Below are positions 1 through 8,513 of a DNA stretch of 64,000 nt, one piece after another. The notes below the pieces were generated by a model. The model saw nothing but the letters and a program-made list of their open reading frames with translations. It did not search any database and was not told the DNA's origin. The position numbers and the translations under genes were made by a program. Every line of letters begins with the position of its first letter. Within the stretch, counting starts at the first letter, position 1. Origin of the DNA: Faecalicatena contorta (lineage in GTDB: Bacteria; Bacillota; Clostridia; Lachnospirales; Lachnospiraceae). Where the stretch lies: assembly GCF_039521745.1 (NCBI RefSeq), contig NZ_BAAACT010000153.1, one strand, 5' to 3'.

Positions 1-402
1 ATAAACAATTCCCTAAAATTGGGAGTTTCATACTCTCATAGTGTCAGATATGATTATAGCAGAGGTTCTGGAAAATGTACAGTAAAAATCGAATGTTTGT
101 TCTGTATAATTCCTAGGACATTTACCCGTTAAGGACGGACTGAACGGGTACGCATCCAGCCCATGGAAACTCGCTTTCGGTGAGGGGGAGAAAACATTGC
201 AAAGAAGGCTGTTTATGGTATAATAAGTGTTAGTGGGATAAGCGTGCCTGCACGTTTTTCAAACGGCGAATGGTGGTCATGAATCTCAGATTCAGAATAT
301 CTTGATACTGATTCGATATTGAACGGGGTTCATATTTTAAATAAAATTATCTGTGCATGCTATTGACTGGCAATTCGGAAAATGAGCGAAAGGATAGAAG
401 AT
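1..402. other. Upstream non-coding region of the sensor operon
   Basis: No convincing ORF is visible. Two small stem-loops lie at about 132-158 (ACCCGTT pairing with AACGGGT) and 170-184. A sigma-A-like promoter follows (listed separately). Just downstream is CGTG-cctg-CACG followed by five T at about 244-260, a weak terminator or attenuator-like hairpin in the leader. I recognise no known riboswitch class. The upstream gene lies outside the window, so the first 190 bases may be its 3' flank. Confidence 0.4.
197..224 (+). promoter_or_regulatory. Putative sigma-A promoter for the 403-5030 operon
   Basis: TTGCAA (197-202), a 16-bp spacer and a perfect TATAAT (219-224). The leader to the lipoprotein start at 403 would be about 170 nt. 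Identified by motif match only. Confidence 0.5.
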
Positions 403-1674
403 ATGAAAAAAAGAATGATTGCTCTACTGATCCTTTCCGCCTTTATACTGTGCGTATTATCCGGATGCAAAGAGAACAGCAGAGTCGTAAACTATGAGGG
501 GCAGGACAGAGAAACTACAACCATTACCTTTTTTGGCAATAAGTATGAACCAGAAAACGTTATGGTCATAGAGGAGATTATATCCGGCTTTATGACAGAG
601 AATCCCGGTTTCCGAGTTTCCTATGAAAGCCTGAAAGGATCCGAATATTTTGACGCATTAAGAAAACGGATGGCTTCCGGCAAGGGAAACGATGTATTTA
701 TGGTAAATCACGATATCCTGCTGGAGCTGCAGCATAAAAGGCAGGTGGCGGATTTGTCATCGCTCAGCGTGATCCCGGAGTATACCGGGCAGATGCGCAG
801 CCAAATGGAGCAGAATGGGAAAATCTACAGGGTGCCTACTACGGTATCCGCGTTTGGGCTGTACTGCAATATGGATTTACTCAGGGAACATGGGCAGGAG
901 GTGCCTCAGAATCTCGGGGAATGGGAAGCAGTGTGCAGTTATTTCAAAAACAGAGGGATTACACCGGTGATTGCCAACAATGATATTTCCCTGAAGACAC
1001 TGGCCATTGGGTACGGATTTTACTCTGTCTATCAGGAAGAGCGGCAGGCAGAGGTATTTGATCAGATCAACAGAGGTGAAGAGACGCTGAGCGGTTATCT
1101 GAGTTCCGGGTTTTCTATAGTGGAAAGTTTTATCCGGAAAGGATTTATTGACGGGGAAAAGGCACTCGATACGAAGAAAACCTCTGATGACCTGGAGGAG
1201 TTTATCAAGGGAGAATCGCCCTTTATGCTGACGGGTGCATGGGCGGCCGGGCGCGTCAGCGCGATGCAGCCGGAGTTCGGCTTTGAGGTACATCCGCTTC
1301 CGGTTTTAGAGGACGGCTCTCTGCTGGTGATCAATCCGGATACCAAACTGAGCGTAAATGCCGGCAGCAGGCATATAGATGCTGCCATGAAATTTGTAGA
1401 GTATTTTACCAGGGCGGAAAATATTCAGAAATTCGCGGATCAGCAGTCTTCATTCAATCCGCTGCAAGGGGAGGATCAGGCACCGGCGCAGGAGATCCTG
1501 CCGCTGGTGTCCTGTTACAAAAGCGGGCGTACGGTGATAGGTACGGACGCATTACTGGATCTGCCGATCTGGGAGCTGACTGCTGAAGCATCACAGAGGC
1601 TGCTTGCGGGAGAAGCGCTGGATACAGTCATGGATTGGATAGATCTGCAGGCGGAGGAGGACAGGATGCCTTGA
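403..1674 (+). CDS. Extracellular solute-binding lipoprotein (ABC-type, family 1), probable sensor partner
   Basis: A secreted lipoprotein of 423 residues resembling the sugar-binding proteins of ABC importers. The start at 403 (MKKRMIALL) is preferred over the in-frame ATG at 382 because a purine-rich site (GAAAGGATAGAAG) precedes it. It begins with a lysine/arginine patch and a hydrophobic signal, then the lipobox LSGC, so the mature protein would be lipid-anchored at that cysteine. The remainder has the family-1 look (ITFFGNKYEP near the mature N-terminus, LTGAWAAG further on). No permease or ATPase gene is near. Instead the stop codon overlaps the TTG start of a hybrid histidine kinase (TTGA overlap at 1671-1674), implying translational coupling. 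I infer a ligand-binding partner of that kinase rather than a transporter subunit. The family is confident; the ligand is unknown. Confidence 0.85.
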   Translation: MKKRMIALLILSAFILCVLSGCKENSRVVNYEGQDRETTTITFFGNKYEPENVMVIEEIISGFMTENPGFRVSYESLKGSEYFDALRKRMASGKGNDVFMVNHDILLELQHKRQVADLSSLSVIPEYTGQMRSQMEQNGKIYRVPTTVSAFGLYCNMDLLREHGQEVPQNLGEWEAVCSYFKNRGITPVIANNDISLKTLAIGYGFYSVYQEERQAEVFDQINRGEETLSGYLSSGFSIVESFIRKGFIDGEKALDTKKTSDDLEEFIKGESPFMLTGAWAAGRVSAMQPEFGFEVHPLPVLEDGSLLVINPDTKLSVNAGSRHIDAAMKFVEYFTRAENIQKFADQQSSFNPLQGEDQAPAQEILPLVSCYKSGRTVIGTDALLDLPIWELTAEASQRLLAGEALDTVMDWIDLQAEEDRMP

Positions 1675-4600
1675 AAAAGAATGAAGCAACAGAATCGAAA
1701 AAATCAAAATTGTTCATTGTGACCGCAGCGCTCGTCACAGGCGTTTTGCTCGGCGTCATAACAGCGTTTTTTGTAAGGGCGGTACAGCGCCAGCTGTGGC
1801 AGCAGTCGATGGCTTCCATTATGGAGAGTACCCAGCAGGGACGCAACACGCTGCAGATTCAGCTACAAGGGGAATACGAAGTGATGGGAACCGTGGCATC
1901 GCATTTAAGGGGATATGCTGGTACGCAGTCCGCCGAACTGGACGAATGTTTAAGGAATTACAGTGCGGTGGATACAGGAATCCTCCTGTATCTGGAGAAT
2001 GCAGCATGCTATCCGGATAATCTGGGGATTGATGAAAACTTAACGGAAATACTTGAGAAGAATGACCAGAAACAGGGAATCATTGCCCCGCATATCAGCA
2101 GTGTTACTGGTGTCAATGTGTTTAACTTGTTTGTTCGAGTGACGCTGAAAGACGGTACAAAAGGATATCTTATCAAAGAGTATGAGGTGGATCGGATCGT
2201 TGACACATTTACTGTTTCGTTCTATCAGGACACAGGCTTTTCCTATGTGTTGGATACAGACGGCAATATCCTCATCCGGCCGCCCCATCCCAACAGTAAC
2301 AAAACCGTACAGAATCTCTTTGATATGCTGCAGGTACCTGAAAACAGCCAGACCGGGCTGGAACGTTTTACACAGTCGCTGAGGGAGGGGAAAACGGGAT
2401 GGGCTACCTTTACCTATCAGGAAGAAAGTACTGTTTTCTGTTATATCCCTTTGAATCTGGATACCGACTGGTATTTGGTTTCCATTATCCCTTCCGCCGT
2501 TGTGAATAAGCAGACCAGCCAGATTATAATGCGCACATTTGCATTGATTGGCTGTATTATCCTGGGGATAGCCCTGCTGGTGCTGCTGTATTTTCGTTAT
2601 GTAAACCGGGCGAACCACAGGCTCCGCAATCAGGCGGAGTATATCAGCCACCTGTATAATGCTGTTCCTGAGGGAATTCTCCTTACGACATCGGAGGAGC
2701 CGTACCGGTTTCTGCAGGTCAATGATGAGGGGCTTCGCCTTCTGGGATTTCCGGAAGGATCTCCGAACAACACCCTGGAAGGAAAGAGCCTTCGGTGCAT
2801 GGCACATTCGGAGGATTATGAAAGAGCGGTGCAGTTGTTTCAGGATACGGCAGGGAATGGGCATAAGAACGTTTTTGAAATCCGGGTCAGAAAAAAGAAT
2901 GATTCTTACTTTTGGGCGGCCGGAATTGTGGAGAAAACTCTGAATCAAAATGGTCATCCGGTGTTCATCATTGCCTTTCACGATATTACCGAGGAAAAGC
3001 TGGCGAAAGAAGAGGCTAAGCGCAGGGATCTGCAGGAGCGTTTAACACTGGTGGGAGCGATCTCCAATGCGTATCCTTTGATTATCAGCCTTAACCTGAC
3101 CCTTGATACTCTGAAGTTTGTGTATATCAGGCCAGGACTGCTGCTCGCCATTGGAGAACAGCAGTCTTACAGCGAGTTGTATGCAGATATGGCGCCGGCC
3201 GTCCATGAAGACCATCGGGAGCATTTTAAGCAGCGTTTCGCGCCCGAGCAGCTTTTGGGCACCCTGGGCGGGGAAAGACATGAAATCAGCGGGGAATATA
3301 AATACCTGCTGGCGGATGGGGAGTATCATTGGATTTCCACTCAGATCATTGAGGTTGACAATCCCTATTCCGAGGATAAACTGGCGATCCTGATTTCCCG
3401 GAGAATCGATGAGCAGCGATACGAGGAGGAACGGCAGCAGCAGACTTTAAAGAGTGCACTGGAAAGCGCCAGGGCCGCCAATGTGGCTAAGAGCCAGTTC
3501 TTATCAAATATGTCACATGATATCCGTACACCGATGAATGCGGTCATTGGGATGGCTGCGATCGCGGCCGCACATCCGGATGATCCGGACAGAGTGACGG
3601 ACTGCCTGAAAAAAATTGATATATCCAGCAGGCATCTGCTCAGCTTGATCAACGATGTGCTGGATATGTCGAAGATAGAGAGCAGGAAGATGACAATCAG
3701 GGAGGAACCTTTTAATTTTGCCGAATTGGCAACGGATATCATTGAGCTTTTCAGGCCGCAGGCGGCAGAAAGCTGGCTGAAGCTGGATGTGCATCTGGCG
3801 GGACTGAAGAACGAAGCAGTAATAGGGGATTCTCTCCGTATCCGTCAGGTTTATATCAATATACTGAGCAATGCGGTGAAGTATACGCCTTCGGGAGGGG
3901 GAATCCGCGTGGAAGTGTGGCAGGAAAAGGAGATTCATAAGGGATACGCCAGCTTTATATTCCGCTGTTCTGACACGGGGATTGGAATGAGCGAGGAGTT
4001 CCAAAAGAGACTGTTCGAGCCCTTTGAAAGGGTACAGGATACTACTACCAGCAGGATTGTCGGTACCGGACTGGGGATGGCGATTACCAAAAATCTGGTG
4101 GACTTGATGGACGGGGATATCCAGGTGGAGAGCGAACTGGGAAAGGGATCTGCCTTTACCGTGAGTATTCCGCTAAAGCTGCAGGAAGAAGAATCGGAGG
4201 CAGTCCCCAAGGAATGGAGAGGGGTACGTTGTCTGATTGTGGACGGCGACCCGCAGGTCAGTGAAAGCATGGCGGAATTGTTGGAAGACATGGGAATGCA
4301 TGCCGGCTCTGCCGCCTCTGTGCGAGAAGCTGTTTCCTTTGTTTTACAGGCGAAGGAAACGCAGGATCCGATTCGGCTGGTGATACTGGATCTGGAGATG
4401 CCGGATATGGATGGGGGTGCTGCCGCACGGTGTATCCGGGACGCGCTGGGAAATGATATTCCTGCGATTGTTATGACGGCATATGATTGGTCGGGATTAG
4501 AGAGCGAAGCCCGCAGCTGCGGCGCGGCAGCGATTCTAACTAAGCCTTTTTACCGCAGGAAAATATCCGGTCTGCTTAGGCAACTAAGCGGGGACGAGGA

Positions 4601-5030
4601 GTTGACCAATCCGATATTCAGCGGAACTGCCGGTGATTTCAATGGAAAACGAGTTCTGATCGTAGAAGATAACGAAATAAATCTGGAGATTGCACGCACA
4701 CTGATAGAAGAGAGCGGCGTCCAGGTGGAGGAGGCAAATAATGGGGAGGAAGCTGTGCGGAAAGTATCGGAATCTGAGGAAGGGTATTATGATTTGATTT
4801 TCATGGATATCCAAATGCCGGTCATGGACGGATATCAGGCAACAAAGGTGATTCGGGCCCTGAACCGGGATGACGTATTGACCCTGCCGATCGTGGCAAT
4901 GACGGCCAATGCATTTCAGGAAGACGTATGCGACGCGCTGCAGGCGGGAATGAACGTACATCTTGCGAAGCCGGTTGACGTGGCAGAACTGGGTCAAATC
5001 CTGCAGCGATTCCTGGGACAGAATATGTAA
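1671..5030 (+). CDS. Membrane hybrid sensor histidine kinase with two receiver domains
   Basis: About 1119 residues from the TTG at 1671, which has GGAGGAGG about 10 nt upstream. An in-frame TTG at 1635 is less likely. Order of parts: a short cytoplasmic tail; a membrane segment (about 12-35); an extracytoplasmic sensing region of about 250 residues; a second membrane segment near 285-310; one or two PAS-like regions (about 325-580); a HisKA dimerisation domain with phospho-accepting His616 in SHDIRTPMNAV; an HATPase domain (GTGLGMAIT); a first receiver (about 853-970, acceptor Asp907 in LDLEMPDMDG); and a second receiver (about 992-1115, Asp1046 in FMDIQMPVMDG). Both receivers keep the acceptor aspartate. 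No Hpt domain or DNA-binding regulator is encoded nearby, so the output is unknown. It is coupled to the upstream lipoprotein, which probably supplies the stimulus. Confidence 0.92.
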   Translation: MKKNEATESKKSKLFIVTAALVTGVLLGVITAFFVRAVQRQLWQQSMASIMESTQQGRNTLQIQLQGEYEVMGTVASHLRGYAGTQSAELDECLRNYSAVDTGILLYLENAACYPDNLGIDENLTEILEKNDQKQGIIAPHISSVTGVNVFNLFVRVTLKDGTKGYLIKEYEVDRIVDTFTVSFYQDTGFSYVLDTDGNILIRPPHPNSNKTVQNLFDMLQVPENSQTGLERFTQSLREGKTGWATFTYQEESTVFCYIPLNLDTDWYLVSIIPSAVVNKQTSQIIMRTFALIGCIILGIALLVLLYFRYVNRANHRLRNQAEYISHLYNAVPEGILLTTSEEPYRFLQVNDEGLRLLGFPEGSPNNTLEGKSLRCMAHSEDYERAVQLFQDTAGNGHKNVFEIRVRKKNDSYFWAAGIVEKTLNQNGHPVFIIAFHDITEEKLAKEEAKRRDLQERLTLVGAISNAYPLIISLNLTLDTLKFVYIRPGLLLAIGEQQSYSELYADMAPAVHEDHREHFKQRFAPEQLLGTLGGERHEISGEYKYLLADGEYHWISTQIIEVDNPYSEDKLAILISRRIDEQRYEEERQQQTLKSALESARAANVAKSQFLSNMSHDIRTPMNAVIGMAAIAAAHPDDPDRVTDCLKKIDISSRHLLSLINDVLDMSKIESRKMTIREEPFNFAELATDIIELFRPQAAESWLKLDVHLAGLKNEAVIGDSLRIRQVYINILSNAVKYTPSGGGIRVEVWQEKEIHKGYASFIFRCSDTGIGMSEEFQKRLFEPFERVQDTTTSRIVGTGLGMAITKNLVDLMDGDIQVESELGKGSAFTVSIPLKLQEEESEAVPKEWRGVRCLIVDGDPQVSESMAELLEDMGMHAGSAASVREAVSFVLQAKETQDPIRLVILDLEMPDMDGGAAARCIRDALGNDIPAIVMTAYDWSGLESEARSCGAAAILTKPFYRRKISGLLRQLSGDEELTNPIFSGTAGDFNGKRVLIVEDNEINLEIARTLIEESGVQVEEANNGEEAVRKVSESEEGYYDLIFMDIQMPVMDGYQATKVIRALNRDDVLTLPIVAMTANAFQEDVCDALQAGMNVHLAKPVDVAELGQILQRFLGQNM

Positions 5031-5056
5031 TACTGCAGGTATCAATGTACTAAAAT

Positions 5057-5100
5057 AAGGGAACTGTGCACGATTTATTTTATGCAGCAGTTCCCTTTTT
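5057..5100 (+). terminator. Rho-independent terminator after the hybrid kinase
   Basis: AAGGGAACTG pairs with CAGTTCCCTT across a long loop and is followed by five T. It lies between convergent genes (kinase + and MATE -). The A-rich 5' side could also serve the minus strand weakly. Confidence 0.8.
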
Positions 5101-5183
5101 GACCGATACGTTTTGACTGACAATGAAATGATCTGTTATTCTTCCATATTTACACAGGAACACAGGTAATTATAAAACGCTTA

Positions 5184-6561
5184 TCAAGCAGCTTTTTTCG
5201 GTGCTGTCTTAGGATAATTGAAAATATTTTTCTTGACAATATTATAGTAAATAATACAAACAATAATTGTACTCGTTGTAGCAGTAGGTGTAGCCAGTGA
5301 AAGATGGAAAAGTGTTGCGCCTGCCATATGGCTGTAAATATAGGCAGCAGGTACACGCATAACCCATGAATCCCAGAATGCCTGGAAAAATACGAACTTT
5401 GTACGGCTGCAGCCATTGTAAAATCCCATAAAGCAGAATAAAATACCAACCTGTATACAGTCGACAGAGAATCCTTTCAGGTACTGTGCCGCAGCAGCGA
5501 TTACGGTCTGGTCCGAAGTGAAGATCGAAGCCAGCACATCGCCGTGGAAGCATACAAAATAAAATACAATAAGCCCTGTTACGACAGAGGTTCCCATGCC
5601 ATAGAAGAGAGTTCTCTTTGCTCTTTCTGGTTTTTTAGCACCCATGTTCTGCGCAATAAACGCAGACATTGACTGCATGTATGAGATCGGTATCAATAAG
5701 ACGAAGCTAACAACACGCCATGCAATACCGTATCCGGCCGCCATGATTAACCCCATGCCGTTTGCAAAAGTATTGACAGCGAGAAATGAAATCTGTGTAA
5801 CAAGATCCTTCATTGCCACAGGTGTTCCAATGGAAAACATCTCTTTGATCTTTTCCTTATCAAACCGAATATGTTTTAACTTGAATACGAACGGCAGCTT
5901 TGTGAATCGGATAATAATAATTGACAAGACAAGGCTTATGGCCTGTGCAGCTACGGTAGCTATGGCTACGCCCTTTACTCCCATATCAAATACGGATACT
6001 AAAACAATATCACCAACAACGTTAATTACACAGGCGATAATAACGAAAACCAATGGAAGAATAGAATTGCCGATACCTCTGAATATACAGCTCAGCAGGT
6101 TATATCCGACAATAAAAACCAATCCTCCACAGCAAATCGATAAATACTGAACGGCAAAATCATGAGCTTCTACAGGCACGTTCATAGCGCTTACCAATGC
6201 TGGCGTTACAAAAACCATGATAATCGTTAGAATTACGCCAAAAACAGCAAATATGCTGATGGAAGCCCCCATAGATTTTGCGGCACTTTCGCCGTCATTC
6301 TCTCCGATATAGCACCCTATTGCTACAGTAACACCCATAGCAAGCCCTGTGACAACTACCTGAAGGAGATACATTACATTACCCCCCCGAAGAAACAGCG
6401 GCACTTTCGGCAGGCCCGCAGTAACGGCTGATAACAATTAGGTCAACCGCGCTGTATAAAGCCTGTAAAAACATAGATATCAGAATCGGAAACGTAAACT
6501 TTAGAAATGGGGACAATATGGGTCCCGATGTAAATGAGTTTGTTTCATTATTGTTGCTCAT
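5184..6561 (-). pseudogene. MATE family efflux transporter, frameshifted in a G7 run
   Basis: Two abutting reading frames together make one MATE protein of roughly 458 residues. The N-terminal 60 residues (from MSNNNETNSF, ATG at 6559-6561 with GAGAGGAG upstream) include the first transmembrane helix and end in AAVSSGG. The rest (GGNVMYLLQVVVTG onward) continues in another frame to the stop at 5184. The break lies in a run of seven C on the plus strand at about 6382-6388 (seven G in the gene). Removing one G joins SSGG to NVMYLL exactly as the family requires. MATE proteins are about 12-helix cation-coupled exporters of drugs or metabolites. The remainder has no other lesion, so this is a recent event, a phase-variable tract or a sequencing error. 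An RNA leader with a terminator lies upstream at 6710-6860. Confidence 0.85.
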
Positions 6562-6642
6562 CTTTAAACCACTCCTCTCAATAAGTGCATAAGTACATGA
6601 ATAACACAGATTTTGTTGATGCAGAAATAACCTTAAAAACAA

Positions 6643-7193
6643 CCTTAAAAAACATACCCTAAGTATTGCTGCTTATCTACAGCTTTGCTCTTTCTTTATG
6701 ACGTCTACTAAAAAGAGCCCTCGCGGACTGGGCTGGAGATCAAGCCGTTGCTTCTGCAGAACACCTGCTGGAGAGGCAGACAGCATACTTAAGATACAAG
6801 AGATACGAGTACCTGAATACTCTGAATATACATTCTTTTCCCCCTTGCCTCCTTTGCCTGATATTTATCATATGATATTTTTTATGTAAGATTATTTTAT
6901 CATCTGGGTGCCTGAACAAACAGTGAACACTGCACACGATTATTAATAAGAAAGCATAGAGGGCTGAGATTAACGCTTCAGATTATTTATTGAGTACTCT
7001 CGGAAACATTTATTTTAATTATTGCTGAAGCGCTGACATAAAAACTTTCGAATTCTGCATACTAAATAAGTATAAACAGAACCTCTTATATTTTAGGGTA
7101 CTACATACCAGTATCATAAAATATAAAAAAGGTCGTATTTTGGCGGGTGTATTTTTACAATCCTTAAGAAATACTAAAAATACAAAAAAGGGG
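6643..7193. other. Intergenic region between MATE (-) and mreB (+)
   Basis: AT-rich, with no ORF I would defend. The minus-strand hairpins and terminator (6710-6860) are listed separately. From about 6960 to 7190 I see only AT-rich sequence with no clear palindrome until the mreB promoter. Confidence 0.5.
6710..6860 (-). ncRNA. Candidate leader RNA or small RNA ending in an intrinsic terminator
   Basis: Read on the minus strand, three short stem-loops follow one another: GCAG-gtgtt-CTGC, AAGC-aacg-GCTT, and finally AGCCC-agtccgcga-GGGCT followed by five or six T (hairpin at 6716-6734, T tract to 6710). The terminator lies about 150 nt upstream of the MATE start on the same strand, the usual layout of an attenuated leader, but a free-standing small RNA fits equally well. 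A weak promoter-like region lies at about 6860-6895. I do not recognise a known riboswitch family. The 5' end is approximate. Confidence 0.4.
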
Positions 7194-7222
7194 TTTCCAT
7201 TTCTGGAAAAGTTTATTATACT
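7194..7222 (+). promoter_or_regulatory. Putative sigma-A promoter of mreB
   Basis: TTTCCA (7194-7199), a 17-bp spacer and TATACT (7217-7222). The mreB leader would be about 150 nt. Confidence 0.5.
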
Positions 7223-7380
7223 ATTGGTGCAAGTTGGGGAGAGACTGCACGAGGAAACAGAGGAATTTATCTAGACCAAGGCGTGTTTAAAAATATACTT
7301 GAAGAGAAATTTCTGCGGGGCAGAGGAGTACGAATGAGTGGAGATAAAGAGTAATATGGGTTGTGGAAGGGAGCGTAAAT

Positions 7381-8370
7381 ATGTCTGTAGATATCGGGAT
7401 AGATTTGGGAACAGCCAGTGTACTGGTGTATGTAAAAGGAAAAGGGGTTGTGTTGAAGGAACCCTCTGTTGTAGCGTTTGACAGGGATACGAATGTTATC
7501 AAGGCGATCGGGGAGGAAGCGCGCCTGATGCTGGGGAGAACTCCGGGGAATATTGTGGCGGTGCGGCCGCTGCGCCAGGGGGTTATTTCGGATTATACGG
7601 TTACTGAGAAAATGATTAAATATTTTGTACAGAAATCGCTTGGAAAAAGGACTTTTAAGAAGCCGCGCATCAGTATCTGTGTGCCGAGCGGTGTTACGGA
7701 AGTGGAAAAGAAGGCGGTGGAGGAGGCCACGTTTGCTGCGGGGGCCAGAGAAGTACATTTAATAGAAGAACCGGTAGCGGCTGCGATCGGCGCAGGGATT
7801 GATATATCCAAGCCCTGCGGGAATATGATTGTGGATATTGGAGGCGGGACCGCGGATATAGCGGTGATTTCGCTGGGCGGTACGGTGGTCAATACTTCGA
7901 TCAAGATTGCAGGGGACGATTTTGACGAGGCAATCGTGCGTTACATGAGAAAGAAACATAATCTGCTGATCGGTGAGCGCACGGCGGAAGATATTAAGAT
8001 TAAAATTGGGACAACATATCCTCTTGTCGAGGAAGAGACCATAGAGGTCAGAGGACGAAACCTTGTGACAGGACTTCCGAAAACAGTCACGGTGACGTCT
8101 TCGGAGACTGAGGAAGCGCTGAGGGAGGCTACCGGACAGATTGTAGAGGCAGTAATTGCCGTACTGGAACAGACACCGCCGGAGCTTTCCGCGGATATTC
8201 TGGACAGGGGTATCGTACTGACCGGCGGAGGCGCCATGCTGCGCGGCCTGGAAGAACTGATTGAGGAGAAGACAGGTATTCATACAATGACCGCCGAAGA
8301 CCCCATGAAGGTTGTAGCGATTGGAACAGGTCAGTTCGTGGAATTTATGAGTGGCAGGACTGACTTCTAA
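7381..8370 (+). CDS. mreB: Rod shape-determining protein MreB/Mbl (bacterial actin)
   Basis: A 329-residue actin-fold ATPase that forms membrane-bound filaments guiding sidewall peptidoglycan synthesis. It starts at ATG 7381 with GGAAGGGAG just upstream; a GTG at 7363 is in frame but lies before the binding site. Visible motifs: phosphate-1 DIGIDLGTASVLVYV, phosphate-2 IVDIGGGTADIAVIS, the MreB signature LLIGERTAEDIKI, and the adenosine motif LTGGGAMLRGLEELI near the C-terminus. Length is typical. The wording (GRTPGNIVAVRPL, VTEKMIKYF) is closer to the Mbl branch. mreC and mreD do not follow; recD2 and comF do, so this is a solitary copy and others may exist elsewhere. Confidence 0.95.
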   Translation: MSVDIGIDLGTASVLVYVKGKGVVLKEPSVVAFDRDTNVIKAIGEEARLMLGRTPGNIVAVRPLRQGVISDYTVTEKMIKYFVQKSLGKRTFKKPRISICVPSGVTEVEKKAVEEATFAAGAREVHLIEEPVAAAIGAGIDISKPCGNMIVDIGGGTADIAVISLGGTVVNTSIKIAGDDFDEAIVRYMRKKHNLLIGERTAEDIKIKIGTTYPLVEEETIEVRGRNLVTGLPKTVTVTSSETEEALREATGQIVEAVIAVLEQTPPELSADILDRGIVLTGGGAMLRGLEELIEEKTGIHTMTAEDPMKVVAIGTGQFVEFMSGRTDF

Positions 8371-8513
8371 GGGAGGAAGCCAGGGTGGGACAGACTGCTT
8401 CAGACGGTGCAATGCGCTGTTGAAGGGGTCTGTCTTAACTTATGTTACGAAGGAGCCTGCCGGATGTTCCGGGGATATTCTGTGGGATGAAAGGCTCCGG
8501 TTAGGAGGAAATT
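8371..8513 (+). other. mreB-recD2 intergenic region with two potential hairpins
   Basis: GACAGACT (about 8389-8396) can pair with the GTCTGTC at about 8429-8435. Further on, GGAGCCT (8452-8458) can pair with AGGCTCC (8491-8497) just before the recD2 binding site. Neither is followed by a T tract. They may influence recD2 translation; this is inference from complementarity only. Confidence 0.3.

Noticed and set aside
2040..2981. Long reverse open frame (313 codons) inside the hybrid kinase
   Set aside because: The plus strand has an unmistakable kinase over the same bases. The reverse translation has no domain, no ribosome binding site and a shadow-like composition.
6698..6889. Plus-strand open frame upstream of mreB
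   Set aside because: It covers the minus-strand hairpins and terminator, has no binding site and no recognisable product.
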